Positions 1 to 7,957 of a DNA stretch of 25,852 nucleotides are shown here, one piece after another (the stretch's first letter is position 1; each line of letters opens with the position of its first letter). Position numbers and translations under genes: made by a program. The DNA comes from Halanaerobiales bacterium (GTDB taxonomy: Bacteria; Bacillota_F; Halanaerobiia; Halanaerobiales; DTU029), in contig JADQBV010000176.1 of the NCBI GenBank assembly GCA_016278415.1, forward strand, positions 1 to 25,852. Reading direction: 5' to 3'. The notes beneath the pieces are model-generated. The model saw only the letters and a program-made list of their open reading frames with translations, made no database searches and had not been told where the DNA came from.

Positions 1-73
1 GCCGGATTGTGTAATGGTAGCACGCATGATTCTGGATCATGTTGTTCAGGTTCGAACCCTGATCCGGCAGCCA
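1..73 (+). tRNA. tRNA-Gln (anticodon CUG), first base lost at window edge
   Basis: The cloverleaf folds clearly. The anticodon stem CATGA/TCATG (25-29/37-41) encloses a seven-base loop with anticodon CTG at 32-34. The T-arm is TCAGG-TTCGAAC-CCTGA, and the 3' end is an encoded CCA (71-73) preceded by discriminator G. The 3' acceptor strand TCCGGCA requires a 5' partner TGCCGGA, but the window begins at GCCGGA, so base 1 (U, as in many bacterial tRNA-Gln with a weak U1-A72 pair) lies just outside. It reads CAG glutamine codons. A terminator follows 21 bases downstream, so this is the last gene of its transcript. Confidence 0.93.
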
Positions 74-94
74 TTTACATATCCAGAAATAACT

Positions 95-130
95 AACCCG
101 ACTCTAAGGAGCCGGGTTTTCTTTATTTTA
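95..130 (+). terminator. Rho-independent terminator of the tRNA transcript
   Basis: AACCCG-A-CTC (95-104) pairs with GAG-C-CGGGTT (109-118) around the loop TAAG, with one A/C mismatch, followed by a T-rich run (117-130). On the opposite strand the tail is poor, so it mainly serves the plus-strand tRNA. Confidence 0.8.
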
Positions 131-228
131 TAGGCATCTAATAAATATTATTTGTAGTAATCATAGTACTTTTTTTCATCGAATCAACATGATCTTTTTT
201 AAATTTTTGGAGGATCATATTGAAGAAC

Positions 229-1074
229 CTATCTCCATTTAACCTGTAAAGAGCTATAATCTAAAATAATAATACGCTCTTGCTTCACAATTTCTTTTGC
301 CTCTTTAGAAATCAAAAAATCAAAGTCCTTCTGGCGTCTATATCTATTATCTGTTTCTATAGTTCTTAGTTCGGGTCTATCTAAACCAGGATGAACTGCC
401 CATTCACTCAGACCGTTTGGTAAGTCTCTTAACATCTTTTTAAAAATTGACGGTTTATCTAATGGATCAAGAACATAACTATCTAAAAAGTCATAATCAC
501 TGGTGGGTAATCCTTTTTTTTGTAATTTCTCAATCATAGATTGTCCTCTAACCCGTAGAGCTAAACCATATTCTATTGCTAATTTCAACATCAAGTTATG
601 AATGTCTTTTCTATCTCCAATACGAAGAGCATGCCAGTCCAAATGAGTAGGTTTGAGATCAGCTTCCAGTACGATTTCAATTTGTGCCCTAAATTCTGTT
701 TCAAGTTGATCTAATCTTACTTGAGCTAATAATTCTGACATTCTTTCAAAGTTAAAGAAATATCCCGTTTCATCTAATAGAGATGGTACCATTTCTCTAG
801 AAGATACTGGTCCCCAACGATAATTGAACCATTCGGAAATAACCGTTAGATGAACGCCAAAGGAAACTTCGGGATGGCATGCAAGGAAATGCATGGCGTG
901 TTTAGCCCAGGGACATGGTACCATCAAAGTTGTGGAACTAACTATACCTTTCTCAAATGCACAAATTATTGCCTCATTAACTGAATGGCACATCCCAAAA
1001 TCATCAGCATTAATAATCAATAACCGAGCATCATCAGGATATCCTAACAGACGGTTTGTTTGTCCTTTATTCAA
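229..1074 (-). CDS. YdjC/ChbG-family carbohydrate deacetylase
   Basis: A 281-residue protein of the YdjC/ChbG family, metal-dependent cytoplasmic deacetylases that remove N-acetyl groups from small sugars such as diacetylchitobiose. Visible family motifs are NADDFG (residues 22-27, metal-binding Asp), GVHL (His75) and THLDWH (His144, His148), in the usual order and spacing. Length is slightly above the 250-280 typical of the family. There is no signal peptide or membrane segment. The start is TTG at 1072-1074, chosen because GAGGTG lies five bases upstream and because the only other candidates would cut into the fold. It stands alone between the tRNA terminator and the metG terminator, so no operon partner helps define the substrate; that remains unknown. 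Confidence 0.88.
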   Translation of the reverse strand: MNKGQTNRLLGYPDDARLLIINADDFGMCHSVNEAIICAFEKGIVSSTTLMVPCPWAKHAMHFLACHPEVSFGVHLTVISEWFNYRWGPVSSREMVPSLLDETGYFFNFERMSELLAQVRLDQLETEFRAQIEIVLEADLKPTHLDWHALRIGDRKDIHNLMLKLAIEYGLALRVRGQSMIEKLQKKGLPTSDYDFLDSYVLDPLDKPSIFKKMLRDLPNGLSEWAVHPGLDRPELRTIETDNRYRRQKDFDFLISKEAKEIVKQERIIILDYSSLQVKWR

Positions 1075-1286
1075 ACTATCACCTCTATATATCTTAGTTT
1101 TATTTAACTCTGGTATCCTTATATAATTAAGTAATATGTTTGAAAATCCTTTTAATTGCTTTAAAGTAATATAGATTTATTTTTTTATGACTAGTTATTA
1201 TCAGAGTAAGAAATATTTAATATTTTTAATTAAGATTAAAAATATTAAATAAGATATGAATTCATAATTTATAAAAAAAAACATAA

Positions 1287-1317
1287 TATCAGGCAGAGAT
1301 AAGTCCTCTGCCTGATA
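1287..1317 (-). terminator. Rho-independent terminator of metG
   Basis: A perfect 12-bp stem, TATCAGGCAGAG (1287-1298) against CTCTGCCTGATA (1306-1317), with a seven-base loop. Read on the minus strand it is followed by a long T run (the A run at 1273-1281), so it ends the metG transcript about 10 bases after the stop codon. Confidence 0.9.
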
Positions 1318-1326
1318 ATTTATATA

Positions 1327-3330
1327 CTATTTATACTGACTTGGATGTTTTTCAAAGAAATCCATTCTTCGTTCAAGTAATTTAAATTCGTGTTCTTCTT
1401 CTGGGTTATCAATAAAATCGTATACAGTATCAAAAATACGATCCCAGTTCCAGAAATCTTCGGGTTCATCAAGATTTAAGTATTCAAGTATCATCTCTGT
1501 TCCCTTCGGTGCAACAGGATGCATAAGAACAGCTGCTGTTCGCACCATATGGGTAGCATCTATAAATAATTGCATCAAGATACTCTCATCATCTTTATCT
1601 TTATATTCTTTATATTGCTGTGACCAGTATTTATTTGCATTACGAATGTAGTTATCCATAAGACTCATAACTTGATGAAACTCATAGTTGTACACTGCTT
1701 TTTCGTATTCAAGAATAACTTCTTTTGCTTCATCCAGAATTTCCTGCTTAACCTCTCCTACTGGCAGTTTGCCATCATTAAATTTTTGAGTAGTGTAGAA
1801 GCATGATCGAGCGATATGATTAAATACATTTGCCAACAGGTTACCCTCCTTAAGAACAGGGTCACCATGACTTCCACCTTTAGGATTTAATGGTTTAGGT
1901 TTGAAACCTACACTTTTGATACCGAGTCCAAAACTAAGGAAATGGGCTCTTAACTGCTCTGCAGTGTAGTAATCAAGTAAGTCTTTGGCCATAGGTGGCT
2001 TAACCTTACCACTACTACTAGCTTTTTTATCTAGAAAAAGAAGATGGTTGTTGGCTATTAAATCCGGCAATTGCAGGTCGCCATCTGCTGGATTTGCAGA
2101 AAGCTTTCCTTCCTGCTGTCCCATAAACATAGCCATTTCTACAGGTCCATAGAAATATACATTATCTTCACCAATAAATTGATAAACCTTAGCGTCTTTA
2201 GAACACCACCATTCTTTCCATTCACTCTTATCCTTATTCTGTTTTTCCAAATAAGTCTTTGTAAAAGATATTGGGGCCCATAAAGATTCCGGCCAGACCC
2301 AGACAGTTAAATCATCAAGTCCTTCCAGGGTAGGAGCATCTACTCCCCACTCAATATTACCGGTCAGTCTAAATGGTACCAGAGTTTTCCCATTACGGAA
2401 CTGAACGGAATTTTCCGCCAATATAGAACATGCTTCTTCTCGGTCTTCAAGTATATCAAAGACAAGCTGAAAAGATGACTTCTTCTCATCTTCTTCTAAA
2501 GTATAATCTGGCAACTTATCTTCTATTTTGTTTACTAAGTCAAGGTATTCGTTTTTGACATAAATAACTGGTGGTTCCAGAAATTCCTCAATACTTTTTA
2601 TCATAAAATGCCTTGCACCAGGTTCTTCCTTTAAATCTTCAACCCACTCTCTAAGGAATTCTTGGAATTCCTCCAGCTTAAAATACCAATTAGTTACGTC
2701 TTTCATTTCCGGTTTCTTACCCGACAGGGTACTCTTCGGGTTAATCAAATCTCGCTCCATATACTGGTGTCCTAATGAACATTCATCTGCATAAGCCTTT
2801 TCCGATGAACAACCGTCAATGGGACATTGTCCAATTACCTGACGTCCATTAAGAAATACCTCATGTTCAGGATCATAAAATTGAGATGTTGTTGTTTTTT
2901 GAAGATGACCATTATCATATAAATTCTTAATAAAATCATAAGAAAACTGCTGGTGAACCTCTGCAGCCTGTCCAATACTGGAAGCAGCAAAAAGATTTGC
3001 AGCAATATTATACAATTCTAAAGCCTCTTTTTGAGATACGTGGTTTGATTGAACAAATTCTTCAATCGTACCCTCAAAAGAACCATTATTGACTGACTGA
3101 CGATAATCCTCCACTATTGGTGAACCATAACAATCAGTTCCTGAAACAAAGATTACATTATCTTTGCCGATACGGTCTCTTAAAAAACGCGCTAAAAAAT
3201 CGGCATGAATAAAAACCCCACCAATATGTCCAAAATGAAGTTCTTTATTACCATAAGGCATTCCTGCTGTGATTACTGCACGTTTCGGAAATTCAGGCCT
3301 GTCTTTACTTAAATCAGACTTTAATGCCAT
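1327..3330 (-). CDS. metG: methionyl-tRNA synthetase, divergent form
   Basis: A 667-residue class I aminoacyl-tRNA synthetase of the MetRS type, which charges tRNA-Met with methionine. The HIGH motif is HFGH (residues 32-35) after ITAGMPYGN. The connective-peptide zinc knuckle shows Cys169, Cys174, Cys184 and probably His188. VYQFIGEDNVYFYGP (382-396) matches the conserved catalytic core. The usual KMSKS loop is replaced by KKASSSGK (435-442), so the middle Met and Lys are missing. There is no C-terminal EMAP/Trbp111-like tRNA-binding domain; the C-terminus is the helical anticodon-binding region. The ATG start at 3330 has AAGGGTGA upstream. I see no T-box leader, in particular no AGGGTGG-type antiterminator. 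It is monocistronic with its own terminator. It may be a second MetRS paralogue rather than the only one. Confidence 0.87.
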   Translation of the reverse strand: MALKSDLSKDRPEFPKRAVITAGMPYGNKELHFGHIGGVFIHADFLARFLRDRIGKDNVIFVSGTDCYGSPIVEDYRQSVNNGSFEGTIEEFVQSNHVSQKEALELYNIAANLFAASSIGQAAEVHQQFSYDFIKNLYDNGHLQKTTTSQFYDPEHEVFLNGRQVIGQCPIDGCSSEKAYADECSLGHQYMERDLINPKSTLSGKKPEMKDVTNWYFKLEEFQEFLREWVEDLKEEPGARHFMIKSIEEFLEPPVIYVKNEYLDLVNKIEDKLPDYTLEEDEKKSSFQLVFDILEDREEACSILAENSVQFRNGKTLVPFRLTGNIEWGVDAPTLEGLDDLTVWVWPESLWAPISFTKTYLEKQNKDKSEWKEWWCSKDAKVYQFIGEDNVYFYGPVEMAMFMGQQEGKLSANPADGDLQLPDLIANNHLLFLDKKASSSGKVKPPMAKDLLDYYTAEQLRAHFLSFGLGIKSVGFKPKPLNPKGGSHGDPVLKEGNLLANVFNHIARSCFYTTQKFNDGKLPVGEVKQEILDEAKEVILEYEKAVYNYEFHQVMSLMDNYIRNANKYWSQQYKEYKDKDDESILMQLFIDATHMVRTAAVLMHPVAPKGTEMILEYLNLDEPEDFWNWDRIFDTVYDFIDNPEEEHEFKLLERRMDFFEKHPSQYK

Positions 3331-3617
3331 TTAAATCACCCTTTCACTTTCATTGTTTTTATCATACAAATTCTAATAAACCTCTGTTATATGTATACAA
3401 ACTATAATTAACTATAACTATTATATATTATTATATATACTTAGTAAAAAAAAATAAAGGTTAATTTGAACTTTATTTAGATAATACAGCTATAACTGCC
3501 TAAATAGTACGATTCACTACAACAATATAAACAAAAAAACTACTACCTATCACCTAGTATGGAACAGTTCCATACAAACTATGTTTATAGTAGTAATTAC
3601 TAAGGTAATCATCTATA
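3331..3617. other. non-coding A+T-rich region upstream of metG
   Basis: About 290 bases without a gene. The part next to metG (3331-3480) must hold its minus-strand promoter; many overlapping TATAAT-like words make a single assignment unsafe. The rest contains the dyad at 3557-3575, flanked by possible competing stems (ACTACTA near 3540 with TAGTAGT near 3590, or TATAAAC with GTTTATA). No open frame in it resembles a known protein. Confidence 0.6.
3557..3575. promoter_or_regulatory. perfect operator-like dyad
   Basis: GTATGGAAC-A-GTTCCATAC is a 9-bp inverted repeat around a single central base. Such tight odd-centred dyads are typical operators of dimeric repressors. As an RNA hairpin it could form only with a very small loop, and no T run follows. 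No regulator gene is adjacent, and its target is unclear because only a pseudogene remnant and metG flank it. Confidence 0.4.
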
Positions 3618-3755
3618 GAAGACGCATTGGCTGAAATCAAAAAGTATCGTAGTATAAAATATGATACAAAAGTTGTTGATACATGTATTAAATTATTTAA
3701 AAGTAATTTATTTAAATTCAATAATCAAGAAAAAAATATTTACTTCTTATACTGA
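3609..3755 (+). pseudogene. remnant of the C-terminus of an HD-GYP domain protein
   Basis: Reading from 3618 to the TGA at 3753-3755 gives 45 codons beginning EDALA and containing EIKKYRSIKYDTKVVD followed by TCIKLF. This matches the last helices of HD-GYP cyclic-di-GMP phosphodiesterase domains, where a segment like 'EEALEEIKKYRGTQFDPKVVDAFLKLF' follows the DRPYR region. The frame is closed by a TAA at 3606-3608 just upstream, there is no start or ribosome site, and the whole catalytic domain (HD and GYP motifs) is missing. It is therefore a decayed 3' end of a gene, not a short active gene. The family call rests on pattern memory, without a search. Confidence 0.6.
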
Positions 3756-3860
3756 AATTTTATTAGATGGGGAGAACGTTTTATCGTTACTTCTCTTACT
3801 TAATAATAATTATCAATTTACACAACACCTTTCTCATCATTTACCTATTTTTTCAAACTT

Positions 3861-3888
3861 TTTGCAGGATTTAGTCGTTTAATATAGA
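3861..3888 (+). promoter_or_regulatory. possible promoter of the DUF975 gene
   Basis: TTTGCA (3861-3866), a 16-base spacer, then TATAGA (3883-3888). Both boxes are imperfect. If used, transcription would begin close to 3894-3896, inside the palindrome at 3891-3918. Confidence 0.3.
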
Positions 3889-3890
3889 AC

Positions 3891-3918
3891 TTATTCTATA
3901 GCTAGAGCTATAGAATAA
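3891..3918. repeat. perfect 12-bp palindrome upstream of DUF975 gene
   Basis: TTATTCTATAGC (3891-3902) and its exact complement GCTATAGAATAA (3907-3918) surround TAGA. No T run follows on either strand, so it is not a usual terminator. It could be an operator or a 5' mRNA hairpin. A weaker stem, GGCTA/TAGCC (3946-3950/3965-3969), lies next to an A run (3939-3945) and resembles a minus-strand terminator with no gene left to serve. Confidence 0.55.
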
Positions 3919-3996
3919 AATTAGAATATATTTACATTAAAAAAAGGCTAGTTTCCTAAATTATTAGCCAAAAATTTCCAAGGAGGTTTTTTTATT

Positions 3997-4599
3997 ATGG
4001 ATACTCAATTTATAAAACCCAACTATGAATTAAGACAAATGTCTAGAAATCAACTGAAAGGTCAATGGGGTACTGCTATTTTACTCCACCTTATTTTTGC
4101 AGCAGTAGGATATATACCATATTTTTTACCTGAGTTTGCCGCTTTCATAGCAAACCTTATAATAACCGGTCCTTTAACTTTAGGACTAATGGCTTGCTTT
4201 ATTAGTCTTGTGCGGGGTGAATCATTTAGATTTGAGAAACTATTTGACGGATTTTCAAATTTCCAGCCTGCTTTAATTACACATTTATTGTCCTTATTAT
4301 TTATCTTCCTCTGGTCATTACTTTTAGTCATACCAGGGATTATTGCTGCATATCGATATTCTCAAATTTATTACATACTTAATGATAATCCAGATATGGC
4401 TCCTTCAGAAGTGTTGAACGAGAGTAAGAGAATGATGATGGGTTATAAAGGAAAGCTATTTATGTTACACCTTAGCTTTTTTGGATGGGCAATACTTAGT
4501 GCCCTTACCTTAGGAATAGGCTTCCTTTGGTTATTACCCTATATTCAGACTTCTATGGCAAACTTTTATGAGAATTTAAAGGAAGTACAGGCTGCTTAA
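3997..4599 (+). CDS. DUF975 family integral membrane protein
   Basis: A 200-residue membrane protein with the layout of the DUF975 family, whose function is unknown. After a short polar N-terminus (ELRQMSRNQLKGQWG) come several hydrophobic segments: residues ~27-60 in one or two spans, ~91-116, and ~154-182 in two closely spaced spans. Between them are the family-type polar stretches VRGESFRFEKLFDGF and NDNPDMAPSEVLNESKRMMMGYKGKLF; the latter is the best signature. ATG at 3997 has a strong AAGGAGG (3980-3986) ten bases upstream. It is a single-gene unit, ended by the bidirectional terminator at 4628-4665. It is near the RDD gene but on the opposite strand. The job is unknown; DUF975 genes often accompany other small membrane proteins. 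Confidence 0.85.
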   Translation: MDTQFIKPNYELRQMSRNQLKGQWGTAILLHLIFAAVGYIPYFLPEFAAFIANLIITGPLTLGLMACFISLVRGESFRFEKLFDGFSNFQPALITHLLSLLFIFLWSLLLVIPGIIAAYRYSQIYYILNDNPDMAPSEVLNESKRMMMGYKGKLFMLHLSFFGWAILSALTLGIGFLWLLPYIQTSMANFYENLKEVQAA

Positions 4600-4627
4600 T
4601 TTATTATTATAAATAAATTAGTAGACA

Positions 4628-4665
4628 AAAGATAGTTTCGATACCTAGCTATCGAAACTATCTTT
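4628..4665. terminator. bidirectional Rho-independent terminator
   Basis: AAAGATAGTTTCGATA (4628-4643) pairs perfectly over 16 bp with 4650-4665 around the loop CCTAGC. T-rich tracts sit on both sides, so it can end both the DUF975 gene (plus) and the RDD gene (minus), which converge here. Confidence 0.88.
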
Positions 4666-4685
4666 ATATAATTATTCAAGAAAAA

Positions 4686-5378
4686 TCACATTCTATTTAA
4701 TAATTTTTCTAAATCTTTGGGAATTCCTTGCTCTTCAAATTTATCTTCGAAATAGTTTTTTATATGTTCTTTTATTATAGTTGGATTTTCTAGACTATCC
4801 TTGCGTTGAAAATAGGACTGTAACAATTGGTTTTCATCATTTGTAATCTTATAATTATAATAACTATCACCTAAATGCAGACTATCTAAAGTAAGTGGTT
4901 TACTTTTACTTTCTTCCACTACAACCATAGTAGAGGCAGCATAATCACCAACTCTCTTATGCTCTTTAGAGAAAAATATCAATACAGGACCTACCCCTAG
5001 CATATCTATAAAGACCCGAAAAAGGTTTCTTATGGCAGAGTGTTTTAAAGTTAGCGGTTGACCATTATTTCTTATTGTTCTAAGTTTTAGAACCTTTTTA
5101 CCTGGAGTCATTCCATTCATATTAAGCTCCATAATAATAAAGTAACCATATGTTATTAAGGCATATAAAAGAATCGATATACCAATTATCCACCCTAAGT
5201 AAATATCCCATAGATCCGGTCTATATATACTTATAAGCAATACAGCAACACCTAATAGTACAAGTACAACAGCCTGAATAGCCATGTCAATAATTGCTGC
5301 TGCTGTTCTAGAACCTAAATCAGCTAATTTATACTCTATTTCTATATTTTCCGGAGTAGTTAAACGAATTGTTTTCAT
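4686..5378 (-). CDS. RDD family membrane protein
   Basis: A 230-residue protein of the RDD family, membrane proteins of uncertain role. Features are the N-terminal motif LGSRTAAAIIDM (residues 21-32, conserved Arg and Asp on the first helix), two or three long hydrophobic segments (~25-55 and ~62-90), MTPGKKVLKLRT after the second, and GDYAASTMVVVE closing the domain. A hydrophilic tail of about 70 residues follows, longer than in many RDD proteins. The start is ATG at 5376-5378 with GGAG eight bases upstream; the in-frame GTG three codons earlier is part of the ribosome site. RDD genes often sit beside SpoIIM, DUF58 and MoxR genes, as here, so it probably belongs to that functional group although it is divergently transcribed from SpoIIM. 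Confidence 0.87.
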   Translation of the reverse strand: MKTIRLTTPENIEIEYKLADLGSRTAAAIIDMAIQAVVLVLLGVAVLLISIYRPDLWDIYLGWIIGISILLYALITYGYFIIMELNMNGMTPGKKVLKLRTIRNNGQPLTLKHSAIRNLFRVFIDMLGVGPVLIFFSKEHKRVGDYAASTMVVVEESKSKPLTLDSLHLGDSYYNYKITNDENQLLQSYFQRKDSLENPTIIKEHIKNYFEDKFEEQGIPKDLEKLLNRM

Positions 5379-5568
5379 AATTATCACTCCAATCTTTAAT
5401 AATATTTATATTCATTTTATCCTAGATTGTTCAAGTCTTAATATATTGAAACGTAGTTAAACATCTATGATTATACGCCAAAGATATCTTTTCGCAGTTA
5501 TGCCATCTATATGTATATTAGGACATAAGTTAGTCAAAAATATAATTCTTTATAACGAGGTGGACAAA

Positions 5569-6519
5569 TTGAAAGAAGAAAAATTTATTAAAAAATATTC
5601 AGATAGCTGGCAAAAGCTTGAGACTTTAGCGCTGACTATTAATAAAAAAGGTATTAAGAAATTAACATCGCCAGAAGTCAAAAGTTTCCTTGCTCTATTC
5701 AGACAATGTAGCCATCATTTAGCTTATGCCAGGACACATTATCCCGATAGTAATACTGTAGATTATTTAAACAATTTACTAGGGAAGTGTCACAGTTATC
5801 TATATGCTGTAAAAAAAGTATCACCAAGATCATTACTAGACTACATTCTTCTTGATTTTCCTCAGCTACTGAAGGACTATAAAACATATATATTCCTATC
5901 CACTGCTTTTTTTGCATTAGGCATTCTTATTAGCCTGATAATGGTACTCTATAATCCTGAAAATGCCCTACTTTTCCTACCTGAGAATATGGTTGAAACA
6001 ATAAAGAACGGTCAAGCAGGTGGAGGAGAATGGAACTATCCTTTGATGTCCAGTTATATCATGGTTAATAATATATCTGTATCATTAAGGGCCTTTGTCT
6101 TTGGAATAACCCTGGGATTAGGTACAATTTACGTATTATTTCTTAATGGCGCAATGTTAGGTGGACTTACAGCCCTTATTTATATATATGGTGACCCAAT
6201 CAATTATTGGTCCCTTATTCTACCACATGGTGTTATCGAACTTACAGCTATCTTTATTTCTGGCGCAGCAGGTTTAATTATAGCTAAAAATATACTACTC
6301 CCTGGTGAATATACCCGTAAAGATGCGATTATTGCTGGTTCCAAAAAAGCCATATCATTAGTAATAGGAGTTATGTTAATGCTAGTCATTGCTGGTATAA
6401 TTGAAGGATTTTTTACCCCATTAAATATTAATAGTGGCCTTAAGTTACTATTTGCTGCCATGACAGCCATAATATTAGCAATATATTTCTCGCTTCCTTA
6501 TATCAGGAACGAATCTTAA
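5569..6519 (+). CDS. SpoIIM/DUF95 family membrane protein
   Basis: A 316-residue protein of the SpoIIM/DUF95 family, named after a sporulation protein but common in non-sporulation MoxR clusters. A soluble helical N-terminus (residues 1-100, starting KEEKFIKKYSDSW as usual for the family) precedes about five or six membrane spans between 105 and 310. The signature ILPHGVIELTAIFISGAAG lies at 217-235. The start is TTG at 5569-5571, with GAGGTGG (5557-5563) five bases upstream. The same frame is open back to an ATG at 5467, but that extension is hydrophobic, lacks a ribosome site and is absent from the family. The stop overlaps the convergent DUF58 stop by 4 bp, with no terminator between them. 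Role in the MoxR group is inferred from context. Confidence 0.87.
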   Translation: MKEEKFIKKYSDSWQKLETLALTINKKGIKKLTSPEVKSFLALFRQCSHHLAYARTHYPDSNTVDYLNNLLGKCHSYLYAVKKVSPRSLLDYILLDFPQLLKDYKTYIFLSTAFFALGILISLIMVLYNPENALLFLPENMVETIKNGQAGGGEWNYPLMSSYIMVNNISVSLRAFVFGITLGLGTIYVLFLNGAMLGGLTALIYIYGDPINYWSLILPHGVIELTAIFISGAAGLIIAKNILLPGEYTRKDAIIAGSKKAISLVIGVMLMLVIAGIIEGFFTPLNINSGLKLLFAAMTAIILAIYFSLPYIRNES

Positions 6520-7829
6520 AAATATGTCTTATTCTTAACTTCAATATATTTATTTATAGCCGTATATTCAAGCTTTTCAGCAGGGCATTCAATACAAAAT
6601 ATCCCTTTATAATTTAAAAGTTTGATTATTTTTTGCCTTTCATTACTCAGTTCAATGGCCACACCTTTATTGAATAAGTCTTCGTTATTCTTAATTTTTT
6701 GCTCTCTAATAGCCTCAACACTTTCATTTTTTATAAGAATAATAATAACTAAGTTGTTTTTTGATATATATGGTAATACCCTTAATATATTTTGTGCTTC
6801 CTCTTCTGTTTCAAAATCTGTAAAGAGGAATATTATACTTCTATGTCGTTCCTTTTTCTTAAAATATTGAAAGACTTCCTGATAGTTGGAGGTATGATTA
6901 GTATAATCAATATGATATAGGGTCTCCATTATCTTCTTCCTGTGTTCAGGACCTTTACCAGGCATAATTATATTGTTAACATCTGTATTAAAAAGTAATA
7001 CTGCAGATTGGTCTCCATTTTGATTAATTACATCTGACAAGACAAGTGCTGTATTAACAACTAAATCTAATTTTCTATAACCTTTTACTGTATAACTCAT
7101 TGGTCTTCCAGTATCAATAAACATATATACATGTTGATTTTTCTCTGGTTGATACTGATTGATAATCGGCTTATTAATTCTAGCTGTTGCCTTCCAATTA
7201 ATTTTTTTATAATCATCCCCTGATACATATTCCCGCAAACTTTCAAAAGAAGTCCCATTACCAAGGAGTTTCAAATTCCTCTTTCCTTCTTTAAATATTC
7301 GATTATTACAGATACTCAATCTATACTTTTGTAGATTTTTTATATTTGGATAAACCTTATATTCTTTGGCTAAATCTACTTTAAATGTTTTAGTACATAA
7401 TTTTAATCGTCCCAGATATCTTATATGTAGATTACCAAAAGTAAAGGCTCCACGCTTTTGAGGAATAACAGAATACTGAAATTCTTTCTTCTCATTGGGT
7501 AATATGACTCCTGACATCAACTTACTTTTTATCTTAAAATGATATTCAGGTATTTCATCTTTCAGCTCCAGATTTAGTCGATATCTACCTTTATTATAAA
7601 GTGTAAAACTAATTGCTTCATCCTCATATATTGATAACTTCTCCCTACCTGTTCGTTCAACTGTTATCAATGAATTATCAGCTGTAATATAATAATCTAT
7701 AATTAAAAGCAGTATTATAATCAAATTATAGACAACAAATATTGTCAGGGAATTTTGTAATAATAAAGCTACTGCCAATAATAATACTCCAAGTAATAGT
7801 AAATAGACAAAACGCCTACTAATACCCAA
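6516..7829 (-). CDS. DUF58 domain protein (vWA-like partner of MoxR)
   Basis: A protein of about 437 residues. Two N-terminal hydrophobic segments anchor it in the membrane, followed by a beta-rich region. Then comes the DUF58 signature (GTSFESLREYVSGDDYKKINWK), and a von Willebrand A-like domain follows, starting VYMFIDTGRPM. The metal-site motif there is DTGRP rather than DxSxS, so metal binding may be altered. DUF58 proteins are standard genetic partners of MoxR ATPases and are thought to act with them as chaperone or assembly factors. Starts are TTG codons at 7833-7835 and 7827-7829; the second is preferred because AGGAGG is only two bases from the first and eight from the second. It lies 128 bp after moxR in transcription order and may have its own weak promoter (TTGTTA-18-TATATT). 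Confidence 0.88.
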   Translation of the reverse strand: MGISRRFVYLLLLGVLLLAVALLLQNSLTIFVVYNLIIILLLIIDYYITADNSLITVERTGREKLSIYEDEAISFTLYNKGRYRLNLELKDEIPEYHFKIKSKLMSGVILPNEKKEFQYSVIPQKRGAFTFGNLHIRYLGRLKLCTKTFKVDLAKEYKVYPNIKNLQKYRLSICNNRIFKEGKRNLKLLGNGTSFESLREYVSGDDYKKINWKATARINKPIINQYQPEKNQHVYMFIDTGRPMSYTVKGYRKLDLVVNTALVLSDVINQNGDQSAVLLFNTDVNNIIMPGKGPEHRKKIMETLYHIDYTNHTSNYQEVFQYFKKKERHRSIIFLFTDFETEEEAQNILRVLPYISKNNLVIIILIKNESVEAIREQKIKNNEDLFNKGVAIELSNERQKIIKLLNYKGIFCIECPAEKLEYTAINKYIEVKNKTYF

Positions 7830-7957
7830 ATTCAATCCCTCCTTTACTAACTACCTCTATGTACATCATCAATATTCCCAAACATATTATAAATAAGGTT
7901 TACTTGAGAATATAAATATAGTATTTTATTAACTAGCATAACAAGATTTTTGCCAAT

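Noticed and set aside
190..222. ATGATC/GATCAT inverted repeat after the YdjC-like gene
   Set aside because: Short stem, long loop and no suitable tail on the minus strand.
217..249. Tiny reading frame with GGAGG and a TTG start inside the end of the YdjC-like gene
   Set aside because: Only nine codons, opposite strand to a solid gene; probably chance.
2071..2283. Plus-strand open frame inside metG
   Set aside because: It is antisense to a well-supported gene and has no family resemblance.
3331..3660. T-box or SAM riboswitch leader for metG
   Set aside because: No AGGGTGG-type antiterminator sequence and no leader terminator were found on the minus strand.
3661..3882. Possible 73-residue protein on the plus strand
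   Set aside because: No ribosome site, no recognisable family, and its first part runs out of frame over the HD-GYP remnant.
5467..5568. N-terminal extension of the SpoIIM-like gene from an ATG at 5467
   Set aside because: No ribosome site precedes it, the added residues are unlike the family, and a GAGGTGG-TTG start lies at 5569.
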